A DNA stretch of 64,000 nucleotides from Lineus longissimus (Eukaryota; Nemertea; Pilidiophora; Heteronemertea; Lineidae), in assembly GCF_910592395.1 (NCBI RefSeq), contig NC_088309.1:22014599-22078598 (forward strand). Reading direction: 5' to 3'. A program made the position numbers and the translations under genes. Every line of letters starts with the position of its first letter. Within the stretch, counting starts at the first letter, position 1. Positions 1 to 13,899 of this stretch are shown here, in pieces. Under the pieces are notes generated by a model. That model was not told where the DNA came from. It saw only the letters and a list, made by a program, of their open reading frames with translations, and searched no databases.

Positions 1-599
1 GAGATACACTGGAGTCCAATTACAAGTTACATTAACCCTTTAAAATGTTTAAGGACATCCGAGTGACACATCGGAGAAGATAGACATGATGCATCTTCAT
101 CAGACATTGTCCCTTTAAAGGCCCAGTTACACCTGTATGGATTGTTTAGAGATACAAATAAAACAGGCATGCCAGAGTGATAAAACTTTGCAACCGCACA
201 GTCAAGGTTTTTTTCAGTGCATGTTTACATAGCTGAAAAGAACAAATTTCAAGTTTGGCCAAGGAACTTGGTTTTTAGGATAGTGATAGGTCTCACCTGC
301 TGAACCGGAATGAAGACAGGTAGAACTTTAGACTGGTTACAGCTGGTCATGATTTTGTCAAAGAAAAAACAAAGATGCTAATGAGCTACCGAAGAAAGAA
401 GATCTGTCCTGGTTCAGGTTATTTCCACCAACTCACTGACCCTAAACATGAAATTTGTGACATTTTCATTCAAGCGAAAGTATCAATTTTACACCTTTAT
501 CAAAACTTTCAGCATTTCTTATGGCCTTGGTTGAACCTAGAGTATGGATCATGAGGCAGCCTGTCACTGAGGGTATCAATGAAAGACAAGCACTGGCAC

Positions 600-1300
600 A
601 TTATTCGTAATTAATCATATTTCTTGATAACAGCACCCAGGTATTTGATGACCTTTTTGGAATATGAACTTGGTATCTTGCTACAGCTTGTCAACTGAGA
701 GTATAGTTTTATGATAGGTGGGGCCAGGGTCTTGGTGTAATCATAAATTTCAATCTTAACTCCTTAAGGTCCAACTGCAACACCTACTGTCAAAAGGATA
801 CAGAAATTTCTCCAAGAATACCTGACATGCACGGATTGTGGAAATAAGCAATCAATCAGGATTTGGTTCTGTGATGCTGTACATTTCATTAATGCGTTTT
901 TTAAAACTTTGCTCTAGACCTTTTAAATCATGACCCAGTAACTGATACACAGAAGGTTCCAATGTAACTTCGACCTGGCCTCCTTTTATAGTCCTGAACA
1001 TCTGGTCATCAACTTCCAGGATCAACTTCAAGAGAGAAATCTATCATAACATCCATCAAGTGCACAGCTCTTCATCATGTTCATCAAAAAGTCCAGAACT
1101 TCAACTGCTGCCAGTCACTGTTTTTGTACCTATGCCAAAAAAACTAGCCTGACTCACTAGCACCTCAAGAGATTTAGCCATACAGCAGTTGTAGGTGAAG
1201 GTATTCTTGTCTGTCAACAGATTCTTGGGTGGAGACTAGACAGCTGCACAAATTGGACGCTGCTGGTGCAAATCAGTCTGTTGCATGCTGACATTTCCAC
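600..1300 (-). pseudogene. Possible decayed protein-coding stretch
   Basis: On the minus strand, protein-like runs occur in changing frames and are broken by stops. One is 57 codons at 1022-852 containing GGQVEVTLEPSVYQLLGHDL, then KGLEQSFKKRINEMYS. Another is about 54 codons ending at 611 containing GVKIEIYDYTKTLAPPIIKL, then KKVIKYLGAVIKKYD. A shorter run lies near 1200. The spacing suggests one old gene or transposon protein with frameshifts. I do not recognise the family. Confidence 0.3.
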
Positions 1301-4300
1301 TACAACTAGAGGTTTTTATACAGATGTATACATGTTTCTAGGTATAATAAGAATGAAATGTGCTTTTGTTTTTTTAAAGTAAATGAGTCCTTTTGGTCAT
1401 TAGAGCAAACTGTTAGAATGAAACAGAAGTTTACAAAGCCCAGGTAGGGTCGTTTGGCGGCCTATATCAGACTATCAGATGCAACATTGCTTGATTCACT
1501 TGCAGGCCATCTCTTTAGAGCACATCTGTGTGGGGCCATGTAAGGACTAAACATCTGTTACCTTGAAATAATTTGAGAAGTAAATGTCAACTGCATCAGA
1601 TGAAACACTATCTTTAGGAAATGATTGGCCAAATTTAAGAAAACCTTTTGCCCAGCAACAGTACCAACACACAACGCATTTTTCCTTTTGAAACCCGTGG
1701 CATTTCTTCAGCGGAAACAGAACACTAGTTAACAGTTGCAATCTTGATGTGCAACCGAAAATCAGATTCAGAAGTTGAGATCCCACTTGGCCTGATCAAT
1801 CTGAAATTCACTCGTGTCCCTTTCCCTGCCCCCCTGGGTTGACGAGCTGGTCCCGTAATTAAACTTCCTAATGCTGAGAACTCATTGAGTATTCTCATCA
1901 TATATTTAATTCATACCAGTGAACAGATAGGGGCGGTCCTTAACCCTTCTGTGCAGACTTGCTCCAAAGCATTCAGAGAATGTTGTTGTAAGTAAGATAG
2001 TTCGCCACATAAGGAAGCTTTGACTCACTGACTTCTTAAAATCCAAATTTTACCAACCAAGGTTATAAGGGAAGCCTACCATTCTGACCAAAGTGATGGG
2101 AAATTTTTTACCAGAGTCACCTTTGCCTAGTAGATCACATCTATCCCCCACCCCAGGAATGCGTCCTGACACCACATACATAGACATCATTTTATGTTTC
2201 GCTTTGGGATCACTGCGTAAATAATGGGTGGCAGGAGGCGATGGATGTCATCTATATTTGATGGTGATCAGCAGGGAAGGTAATAATGGGGAACAAATCG
2301 CTTTAGACAGTGCTGAAGGTTAGAACCAGGTGGTGTTACTTCCCACATTCTATCCCAAAGAGGATTCAAATTAACATCTAAATCATAAGTTTCTGTTGCA
2401 ATAGTTATTATATACTTTCAACTTATTTTTTCGTGCACGGTTATTTTTTTCACAATGGAGATTATTTGCTGATTTGGAACTGGTTTGGGGACCTAGTTAT
2501 GCTAGCTTTCAATGACAATCTCCAACAGCCAACAACAAGGATACTTTAGGAAGAACTAAGACACAAACAACCCGAAATGAACACCCAGCCGGAACAAGAT
2601 GCTGCAGCTTACAAAAGCTGCAACAAGATACTACTTGTGGCCAGAAAGCCTCAATAAGATGCTGTGTGTTACAGAAACCCAAATAAGATACAAAAAGCTG
2701 TTATAACAAAAGCCCCAACAAGAAAACGCTGCAACTACCCTATCGCCAAACCAAATGCCACGATCACAAGCGCCTACCACAAACAAACGGAGTCAGCCTA
2801 CAATTCAATCGTTGGCACCAAATGACCATCTGGTCTGCTTCACAATGATAAAATATAGATGTGAGAAATCACACTTGATGTCTGGCATCTGCGGTGATCA
2901 TTGGAGATTTGTCGGCCTTGCATCGCCTGCTGTCTTGGTCAATGGGATATCTACTTTCTCATTAGGCTGATGCTGGACTGGTAAAAAGTAAGAGAACGTA
3001 TTGGGAATGATTTTGTATTTTCTGACTGACGAGTTGTTTAATAGATGCTGATAAAGGTGACCAAGAGGGCCACGCTAATACACGCAACTACAAAATTTCA
3101 TTCCAAGCACGGTGTCCATCTTCACTGAATTTGATATTTCAATTTAATCAGTGTAAGTTTAGTGTGGACGATACCAATCCAATCTGATGCTTACTAATCA
3201 GAAAATTGACTATGATGTTGTAGCATCCCTTCACGATGTGTCTGACCAGACAATAGGCTAATCCTTGAGACGTTTCCATTCTTCCGACAGACAGTAGAAG
3301 TGTCTGCTCTGATTTCGGCTTGGCTACCCTGATAGATTAGGTTTAGAAATCTGAAAAGGTGGTCATGATCTACATGTAGATGCATCCTGTCATGTGGGGT
3401 TGGAGAAAAGGGAAGGTTCTGCATGGCCATCGACTCATAATTTGCTTCAAGTGGAAATGTTATGCACCCAGGCAACCAGTGGTTAGCGATGACTGGATAT
3501 GACTATAGCCTATATGGTATCTTATTACATATGACTTTGAACAGGTCAACTAATAGCTTTTTCTTCATCAAGTTAGTGTCTGGGCTGTTTGGCTTACAGC
3601 AGTGAACCTGATGTAAGCATTTTTTCTTCGGTCAATTTTGTGTTTTGTCTTATTGATTTTTGTTCTGTCAGCTGATGCTTGGAAGGTGATTATTTGCCAG
3701 CCAACCGCACAACCTCAGCTTGTCTGATAGACTATAAAGGTCAGCGGTCTAATCTTCTGCACTTCTCACCCAATATATCAATACTTACGAGCTGTCCTAG
3801 GGTACTGGGAGAAGGGCTTACGGAATATGTAATCCTGTTAATACGTCCATGGAACCTCCCCCAAGACAATTAATTGGCAAATGACAGCCTCTCTCCATTA
3901 CTCGTAATTGAACTTGAGGCTTATGCTGGCATAATAGGTGCGACAAATGCCATAAAAGTTGACCGGGGTTGCTTTAACATGCTGGAACCATCACTTGAGC
4001 AATGACTCTGATCCACCCAATGCATTCAAACTGCCAGAAGATGGGGCCGTAAGCTTTAAGTGAGGATATCTTCTCCGGACAGTACTAATTAAGCTAGAGA
4101 CATCGTTGTCCGTATTTTAGATGGCGTCAGATTATTCTGGCTAGCCTGAGATGCCCAGCCTGGGATTTGTATCTGAGAGTTAGGCAATCTTTCTAATTAA
4201 GCCTAGTTCACACTCCTACGCAGGACCATCGGAGTCAGACACTCGATTAAAATCTGGACAGGGACGTAAGCCTGGTTCTTTTCGCCTGATTTTGATCACA

Positions 4301-5983
4301 TGTTGGCAACCAATGATCATGTGTCAGAGCATGAATCCGCCTACAATCATCTTACCATAATCAGAAAGTACAAGAACTTGATATAATCCTCTGAACCTGA
4401 TTCAAGGGGAAAGGTCTTCATCAGGACACAGTGATGGGCAGAAATAACAGACAAAACGAGCAGTCGATTGGGTCAGAATTTGGCCAAAATTGCTTGTTGG
4501 GAGTCGAAACAGTGTCCTTCTATAACAGGACATTGGGATAGGCACTCTCCTCCCCTTCCTGATCCCAAGTCCACATGAGTATCATCATCATCAGTCGACA
4601 GTGCAGCAGGCAAGCTTTCTTCAGATAACCCTATCACGGGCCAGGATCTCAATTTGGTGTTGTGTCATCAGAATCTGTCTCCATCTCCTGTATTAGTGAT
4701 TGGGTGCAAGACAGGTCAAGGCATGGTGGCAAGGGCGTCTCCTGCCACGCATGGGCTGATCGATACAGGGCTTACAATTTTATATAAAGCAGGTTCATTT
4801 TTATCTTCATTTCCTTATATGAGCTTTAATTGGTATAAAATTCAGCATGAATTAGATGCAGTACTGAGGGTAAACTCCTTAGATTGCAGAGGATGGTGTC
4901 TTGAATATTTGGGGTCCAAAGCTAATTTAACAGCGGCTGGTGTTCCATCCTCGGACAAAATGATCTAACTATTTTCGACCAATGGGAAACATTTGCCTAG
5001 GTTCATCTGAGTCCTCAATATTAGCGTGGTTAACATGAATTAACAGTCACTCATTACCATGGACATGCTACTAATTACTAATCCTGGCCTAACCTAATTA
5101 GAGAAGTCATGATGGAATTAGCAAAGCATCCAAAGAGGCTTTGGAAATTGTCTGAATTACATCAATAACTAATTGCTTGAATTTCAATCTACACCATGCA
5201 CATCCTTATTTTTGAAAGAGATATTGTTTTGCTGCCAGGAACCCCCAAAGTCAGTTGAGTTGTATTGCGGCTCTTTTCCATCCACAAGAGAGTATGCCTT
5301 CAACCTTAGGGACATCCTCTACAAGGCATATTTTATTACTTGAAGCCTGACTGATTTCCCTGAAGTATTAATATGTGAAGAAGTTTTTTTATAGGATGAG
5401 GATGAAAATTAAGTTAGTCACCAATCCAAGGTTTAAGACATACAATTAAATACAAAAAAATGTGCTTCCTAAATGCCTGGACTTCGTTTGTTCCAAAATT
5501 TCAATAAAGAATACCTTCCGGTAGTAAATGTAATTGATGACATGTTCAAAAGGTACAAGGATCAACCTTGACCACATAATTCAGCCCTAAAGAAAAAGGC
5601 ATGGTGTTTATCAATGCTTTTCCATTTTTGAATTTGCAGAAGCTGTAGATGTTATGTTTATTTGTAAGGTTTGCCCAAGATTGAGGGATTATTGTACTCC
5701 AGCACAATTCTTATATTGGACCAGCTTGTGGTGCTGTCTATTTTGATGCAGATAATTAATGAATCTATTTGTTGAGGGTCCCCTGCAAAGAATAATTACT
5801 CCATGACAAAATATGGTACACTCGTAACGGGAGTGTAGGGATTTGATCTGACAGACCCATGGAGGCTGCTGGGGTTTGGATAACTAATGAACTTAGTCGG
5901 AATTAGGAGGACAAATGGAGAATGTCAAGTTATTGTTGTCACTGATGGGATCGTAATAGTAACATGCTCTTGGTGTAGATGTA
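1301..5983. other. Non-coding stretch, no gene seen
   Basis: AT-rich sequence. The longest open frames (104 codons at 4654-4968, 93 codons at 3475-3194) have no protein-family look and no matching splice partners. Confidence 0.5.
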
Positions 5984-6170
5984 TAGTAGAATATCTCTAT
6001 TCTAAAGGATAAATACTGTCCCTAATAGAGAGGTGTCCTTAATACAGAGGTAAAATTCAGCCAGTTTGGGACCATAACCCCCGGCCATAACCAGTGTCCT
6101 TCATAGAAAGGTTGTCCTTCGCAGAGAGGTTGTGCTTCGTAGAGAGGGGGTCCGCAAAGGGGGTTCCCTG
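5984..6170. mobile_element. Pogo/Tigger-like MITE relic
   Basis: Starts TAGTAGAATATCTCTATTC and ends GGGGGTTCCCTG, imperfect inverted ends preceded by TA. The interior holds repeated phrases of the form GTCCTTNNNAGAGAGGT at roughly 18-bp spacing. This matches a MITE type I know from many invertebrate genomes; the copy is degenerate. Confidence 0.45.
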
Positions 6171-7712
6171 AAGTGATTTTTATTTGATTATATATGCAGA
6201 AGGACAAAAAATTTGATTCATTTAAGAAACTATTTGTATATCGCATAAAACTGGTAAATTTGTGTGATTCATAACCGAAATGCGACCACGTATCTCAGCC
6301 GGATTGTATACCAATTAATTGTGATGTCTCGTTACAATAATTCAACAGTTGTGTCTTCATTTGAGATGTATGTTTCATTACAAAGATGAATATAAAGTGA
6401 TATTTGACGTCTGGGGTGGCATTCATCTTCATGATGATGATTTATGGTAGATGATATAAACGAGAATGTATGGTACCTGAAATATTAGCAGATTTCCTCA
6501 AGATATTGTTTATGTTAATGAGAACTAGGCTTGCCCTTGGGCGTTTGTCATCTGGGAAGAGCCAAAGCCATGCACATGCATTCTTAATTGCACCTCAATA
6601 TCTGAAAAGGTTCCAGATGATGTTTAAACCATGTTATGTTCATGAATTTTAATCAGGTTGTATACTGTTGAGAAGTAAGTGAGACCCACGTGGTTTTATG
6701 CGACGAGGATCAAATTTAATTTACCGATCTGCAAACCACTTGGTATTAGTTGCCATAATCCTTTTGGGAAATTTATGGAAGCCTTTGCCCAGCTGGGATC
6801 AGGATAGGGCTATGTCTGGTGTATTCATCGACACAGGTGCTCCCTGAACACCCAAACATAAGCCGGAATTCATCAAATGGGATGGCTTGCTCCTCTTCTC
6901 CGGCCAAAGATAGTGGGAGCAACTCGGTCAATAATCCCAATTAGCATTCAACTGTAGCGGCTCCTAAGAACACTCGAAAGAGTAAAGAAAATGAAAGATA
7001 GACACATGACATATCATTTTGGTGAGGGAGTTTACTGATGACAAAGACTGTAGTTTGCCTTTTGCCATCGCTGTGTTCAGTATAGATACATACAGTAATG
7101 TACAGGGATGGATCCAAATAATGTTCTTTCAGCCCAATAGACATTAGCCTAATGGTTGTTTTTGTATCGTTTGGTATCACTTTGCAGTACAATAGCCCAT
7201 TTCCACAAGCCTCGGGTCAAAATGGATCTTCTTCCACACTTTTCTCCTAATAATCGCTCATATCATCTATTTGGCAAACCATTTTGATACAAAATTATGT
7301 ATGATCAAAATGGTGAGCATAATCACCCCATAATCAGATAAACCAGATGGCTTTTAACAGTTTCAATTACAGGTCCTAAGCACGATGGGCTCAATTCGTG
7401 ATCGGGATGGAATTTTATTGAGGCTTAGGTTACTGATCCCCTGATCAGACACTTCCAACTCAGATCAGACACTTTTCAACTTGCCTTAGTGCCCCATCTG
7501 TTTGCTATATGGTTTTACTCAATTAAATTAATTCTAAAATACTATCCTGTAATGTGATCGGATAAACAAGATTAACCACCGAGTTGGAATGAACTTTTAC
7601 AAGTCACCGCTGGCCATAAAGGCTGGTGAAAAATATTCTTATGATGAAGAATTTTAACATGTTGATGATCAGTATTTTCTATCGGTCTTATAACAACTGC
7701 CCCACAAAAAAA

Positions 7713-7950
7713 GCCACCACATATGTATATTGCCCAACAACTGGCCCCCAAAATGCCTGCCACCACATATGAATATTGGCCAACAACTGGCCCACAAAAC
7801 AACTGCCACCACATATGCGTCTTGGCCAACAACTGCCCCACACAAAAAAAAGCCACCACATGTGTTATTGGTCAAAAATTGCCTCCCAAAACACTAGCAT
7901 GAGTGTCTTGGCCAACAATTGGTCTGCAAAGACCAGCCACCACATGTTCT
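7713..7950. repeat. 46-bp minisatellite
   Basis: GCCACCACATATG recurs at 7713, 7759, 7805, 7852 and 7936, with a degenerate unit in between. The unit is about 46 bp and includes TTGGCCAACAACTGGCCC. Because 46 is not a multiple of three, overlapping open frames arise on both strands with Cys/Trp/Gly-rich nonsense proteins. Confidence 0.85.
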
Positions 7951-10900
7951 TTTCCCATAACACCAAGTCGCATTTTTTCTTTAACCAATTTTTTCCCAGT
8001 GGGAAATCACAGGTTGTTGTATTGATTAGCTAAAGCTTCTTCTGAACGGTGTCTGCAGACTCTTTTTGACATAATGGAGATTAATTAAGTGAACACGACT
8101 GCCTTGCTTAAGATGTTCTTGTAGCACTTCCAGGATTCCCACCTTCTTTTTTGATGCCATCTGTGTGTTTCAAACCCGATGGAGTATTGCGCATTAGTTT
8201 CAAACTGTCTCACTAGGTCAAATTGGTAATGAAAAAGCCCATCAAAGCCATCACGAAATCATAACGATTATAAAAGTCTCAAAGTGATTACACGATTCCT
8301 TCCGCAGGAAATTCAAACATTTCATTCTAATGTATAAATCTGAACAAAAAACAAATTGAAGTCAAATAGAGCGCATCGTGACATGCATACTCACAGACAG
8401 CATTAATCCCCGCACGGCATTTCTGAAGGCGAGATCAAGTTGAAGCCATCAAGTGATTCGAGACCATTAAGAACCGTACAAGGCAGAAACAGTTAGCGCC
8501 GAGTGTGGAACTTTGGGAGGACTTCAAGGAAACATATGGCCTGGCCGTGACTGGGCAGGAAATTACCCCGATGATATCACTTTCACATTCCATTTGACTA
8601 TTAGATGTAAGGCTCTGGAACAAGTCTGAAGCACAAGCAGTGAACAGTGGTTTGTTGAACTGATACCAAACTGGACGTATTGGTCGTCTCTTCAAACACT
8701 GCGAGTGTGCAGAAAAAAATGTCGTCCAAAATCGAGGCAGCAAATGACAGCTTCACCTAATACAACAGTGAAGTATCAAGGTTTCTATCTAAAACGCCTC
8801 AAACTTGATACATTTTAGGTACAATTCATCGAGTTGCTTTGACACATTTTATACCAAACCATATGTAATCTGGGAATGGTAAAAATTCTTCTTGTGAGCA
8901 AGAGGGAACACTCTTTCTTGGAGAACACTGATGATAGAATCTATTGAATATCAAATGAAGACATTATTCTTGTTGTCTGTGGTTGACTGCTCAAGTCCTA
9001 ATCCATATATCGCTCCTATTTCATAATCAATCACTCATTCCATCACTTCCATTGTGATTACTGAAACATCAATCCAATTATGCCTGTATATCAGTCGGAA
9101 ATTAATAGCAATTTGTTCAAATTTTGCCGTCATTTACAGTCACACATTGATTTGGTTAGTGAGAAGGGAATTATACAGGGCATCCCAAAATGTACATTTT
9201 CATGTTTGCACTCCTTTCATCTGCATGCGGTTGTTGCAATCAAAATGCCATAATGATGAAGCTTTGTTGGCTACATTCTGTACAAACTCCAACATCCCAT
9301 GCTCCCATCGCCATCAAGTAACGTTTAATGACGGCTAGGTTGTAATTTTGTCACCATAGGACTTATCCGGGGTTTCTTTTCATCGAAAAATCTGATTGAA
9401 AGGTGTTTTAATGAAAATTCTAAAAGTTTCTGATGGTGAGAAGGCAAGAAATTGTGTTTTAACCCAGTCCTCTGTTTCCTTTGATTCCTCTGTTTCGATG
9501 TGGCCACCTTTATGTGTCGCTTATTCCCACTCTTCAGTGACCTTAAAAATTGCCTCCTAAAACCCGACAGATATTCCAGCCATGGCAGCATAGTTTTCGC
9601 TTCAGTGACTTGGCCCTGTTCAGAGAGGAAACACTGAAAGGGATTTGCATGATTCTGTCATATCATCTGCGACCATCTTTCAAGGAATAAATGAATCGAT
9701 ATTTGAAGAGCTGTAGGGATATGTGACTCCATGGACACAAGTTGAGCATCAAGGACCCAAGCAGTGGATGTAAACCAAAATCTTTTGCTACTCAATATCA
9801 TCTTTGCGATGCAAAACAATTCCGTGATTTTTATTTATACAATCAAGAGATATATCAGTAAGAAGAGGTTTTTCAGCGAAATGAAACCTTAGAACTTTGA
9901 GGCCAAAAATACTATTCACGGGTCCCAAATGGTCCAAAAAGAGCTCCTAGATATCTCCAAATTACCTGGTAAATGCTTGTAATACTCTATTTCTAGTATG
10001 AACCCTGAGGGGTTAAATATATAACTGTTGTAACCAGAGTACGTGGTCCCCTAATGACATAAATCTATCCACTGCTTGTATCATTTATCGACCACCTCAC
10101 TTACAGCCCAATCACAAAATCACTCGATGCTCGGCGGTTATTTGAACTTACAATGTCAGCACCACTTGATCACTCCAATTCAAATGGTTCACTGGGATCA
10201 GACAGGCATCAACCTCAACGATTTTTCTGGACCAATTCAAGAGTCATCACATTCGGTGACAGCGGGCTTCCTTACTTTTTGACCTGTCATGCTACAATTT
10301 ATATAATACTGTCTGAAAGAAATATTTCACCATGATTCAGACCCATTCTAAGAGGTCAGATTTCACAGTATATAAATCCATCTTCATATTTCTGTAAGCG
10401 TTTTCTATACACTTCAATGAAAAGACTTAATGTTCCTCCCAGTGCCTTTACTTGACAATTCATCCAGCTGATGTGTGACCGGTTGTGGGGAACACAGTGA
10501 TGTAAAGGCTGACTAAAAGACAACATGTATATGAGGCATAACTGAGGCAGGGAGGTGTCAAACGTTTGGTTTCCTCTCTAAAGAACACCTATACCTATCA
10601 AGCTGTTTCTCCGAGCAGATTGAGGTAAAAACAACTTCCTTGTTTGCATGAGTGATCTGATGAAGTAATTCAGCTAAGTTACTACGACAGCTACTTTTCA
10701 TCAGCACAAACTAACTACGCAATTCATTTTTCAACAAAAGTGTTTTTTAATTTTTTCAATCCTGTGTGATAGAGATGTTCACTTACGATCAATTACCTAA
10801 TGGTGATTGAAGCAAGTAATTAGCTGTTTTATCAAAGAATCTATCACTTCCGAATCGTCAAGTATGCCAAGTCACACGTTGCGCCTAAATGAACAAGAAG

Positions 10901-13590
10901 ATTTAGCCGGTGTCAGTACGATAACGGTTGGCAAGCATCTCAATGAAAGGAAGAAACTTTGCTTGTTTTTAAATGGATTGTTTCGTGCAAAGGCAAAGGC
11001 AAAGGCAGCTAAGAAATATACTCTACTTCACTGATCTACGACCCGTTGACAAATTATACAAATCAAAACAAAGGCCTTGCTGTAACATGATGTTGTGACC
11101 ATTGGACAACTTGGCATCTCAAACACATTGTTTTTTATTAAGTGTGTTGAATGGCATCGAAAAACCATGTGTATGATATATAAACAGCTTGAATTGAATG
11201 TTCAGAACAAGTCTTGTATCGGTGAAAGGAGGGTAAGCTTATGCAAATTTTCAAGTATGCCCAGTCAGGCACCTTGCCTCTTAAACATGCTGCCGGTAAA
11301 TGAAGCAGAATGTTCAGCAAGTGACACTGAATAACAAATGAAAGTCAGATGGAAACATACTCATAGAAAGTAAGGAATTTAACTTCTTTTTAAAAAAATG
11401 GTTCGTTACGATGCCGGGTCATGGAGGACTTAGCTGCAGGGACAGCAAGGATGTATTACAGTACGTCACAAATCATCAAGTGTGCTGAAGTATCACTCCG
11501 AAACGAGCGAAATGAGTTAGCAAGTGTCATTGCAATAACAATTTAAATGCCACTGACATGTACACCAGCTTCAAAGAAAGAAACAAATCATTTGAGAATA
11601 GGTAGTTTAGATGCATTTTTGCCATGGAGAATTCAGCACAATGAAATGGCTGAACTCTGATGCCACAGACCGGCTATACTCGGTTGGCCTTTTACTCTCC
11701 TGTGACGTAGACCGGATAGACTCGGTAGAATGGCACAGCTGCATCACGAACAATCTCTGGCTGCCAATCTTTATGATTTCATTAACTATTACATGGCTAA
11801 GATTAGGTTTTTCATTGGAACACTGACTTTTAACTATTTTCTAAACCCTGGATTTTTATGCATCACACGAAAGAAGAAATCAAAGGCTACAATAACATCT
11901 GTAATGAAAGTAGTTTCGGCAGTTGTAATAATGTGGGCATCTAATTCTATTTTCAAAGATTTTTCAAAGGAAGTCAAGGTCCCTTTATCTTCTTACTGCT
12001 ATTGAGAAACTCTATTTAAAACATTTCTTTGGGCCAGGGTGATGCCAGAGGCAACCAGTGATTCCATTAAACCTACAATGCACGAGTCATTACCAGCTAA
12101 ACAGTGGGTAAATTGATAGTACGTCAAATCGAAATGATATTTCAGCCACCACAACCTCGTTGCGTACATAGGATGCCCGCAATGACCAATCAATTCATGT
12201 CACCATGTGAAAAATACGCAACAAATGGGAAACTGTTTTCAAAGCTGATTGTAGATCTAATATTCTCGCACAGAATATAATTTCTCGGGTGACTAGTTGA
12301 AGTTGCATGGACAGGAAGATTTATGAATTGTGCGAGAAAAATATGATTATGTGTCGAATGGTGGTTTTCTCTTCCATCAATTTCGAACGTTTTGTGGTCA
12401 GGAAAGAGAAGTCACCAAATGCACTAAAACAGCATGTAAACTCATTGAATGCATTTTCTGCGCCTGATAGCAAATGAAATTGGTGAAGTTTATGCAATTT
12501 TCTCAGAGAATTTGATGAAGTGAACACAATTTTTCATGGCATATCTTTATTGGACATCAGAACGAAGAGATGAGGAACAGCTTCCCATGACATTTGCTAC
12601 CTTTTAGTTTCACCCTTGCGGTGTTTCACGATGAAACAACCATACAAAAGCTCCAGTCCGGTGTATTAAATGTACATGTACTAGAGAATCAGAAAATGTT
12701 AGATTGAAGTGATGGAACACGTGGCTGGGATAATTTTGCTGGCTTTAAAAAAAATTACAGAAGAAAGGCAAACTGATGACAGAAGAGGGGAATCGCCTAA
12801 CAGGTTATCAGTGGCAGCAAGGGCCTACTGCACAGTAGGTCATGGTGAATATCAAAGGGACCTAAAATGTTTTGTTGACGTGTTCAGCAACGACAAAAAT
12901 TATCGACGCCTAATGATCGTAGACCAGGACACTTTAAAACGTCATCATGGGAAATCAGAGATAGGCTTGGTGTTAATTTGCCCAAGTTAATTGTCACATT
13001 AATGCCTCGTTTGTACCCGGGGGTGTCATCCCCTGATGGAGGAACTCATTGCTATTTATTCCATAACTTGCGCTCACAATGAATGTCTGATGCGTTGGAC
13101 CCGTGAGGAGGCTGATATGGGGCTTGATGAACAGGCCCACATCAATATGGAGAATGACCCAACTCTTTGAGTCTTACTAAAATTGTCTGCAAACAAACAT
13201 GTTGTGGATCTGGAGGACATGAGGAAACAGTAGTGAATGGGCATGTTTTATTGGAATCCTGTATGGAATAAGGTTGTCACATATGTTGTGAAAGTCATGC
13301 CGATTGCCGTGTCAAATGCTATGCCTTACAAACATGAAAAAAACACAAACTTCATCAGAAGTCACCTGCACAATGTTATGGCATCATGTTGTGCAGAATT
13401 TGTCCTCAAAATCTTTGAAGCCCATGATTTAGTTTTCTTTGACAAGAATGATCAGTCAGTGTTAAACACATGGCTAACAATGACAGCACTCCATCAGACG
13501 TACCGGGTACATCATCATCCCTCATGGTTGGCTTTCTTCGTTTTTCACAGTTTAACTTTTAATTGTAATAGTTCTTATCATCATTATACA
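7951..13590. other. Non-coding stretch, no gene seen
   Basis: No recognisable exon, RNA gene or complete transposon. Open frames reach about 100 codons (8743-8435) without resemblance to proteins. Confidence 0.5.
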
Positions 13591-13597
13591 ATGTGAT

Positions 13598-13899
13598 ATC
13601 AACCCACCAGAAAGGCACCTGCGGTCAGCACACGACCTATCACTTGTAGTTCCGCGTGCAAAAAGAACATACGGTGAGCGGGCATTTGGCCACTCGGCCC
13701 CCACGCTCTGGAACCGGCTGCCGACCAACATCCGGGCAGCCGCGACCCTTAAGGAATTTCGCGGATTGTTGAAGACAGCTGTTTAGTCAGGTGTGATCTT
13801 TTTATCTGTAAAGCGCCCGTGAACGAGCATTTTGCTTGAAACGGGCGCTATAGAAATATGGTATTTACATTACATTACATTACATTACATTACATTACA
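13598..13899 (+). mobile_element. 3' end of a CR1/L2-like non-LTR retrotransposon
   Basis: A 62-codon open end, 13598-13786, contains RSAHDLSLVVPRAKRTYGER, then APTLWNRLPTNIR, then EFRGLLKTAV and a stop. This is the typical C-terminal end of CR1/L2-clade reverse-transcriptase proteins. The 3' tail has a hairpin (AGCGCCCGT at 13812-13820 with ACGGGCGCT at 13841-13849) and ends in a TTACA microsatellite (13864-13899). The copy is 5'-truncated, as usual for such elements, and starts close to 13595. Confidence 0.85.

Noticed and set aside
13237-13596. 119-codon open frame just before the LINE end
   Set aside because: It does not resemble reverse transcriptase or any other family and stops where the LINE tail begins. 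Likely chance.
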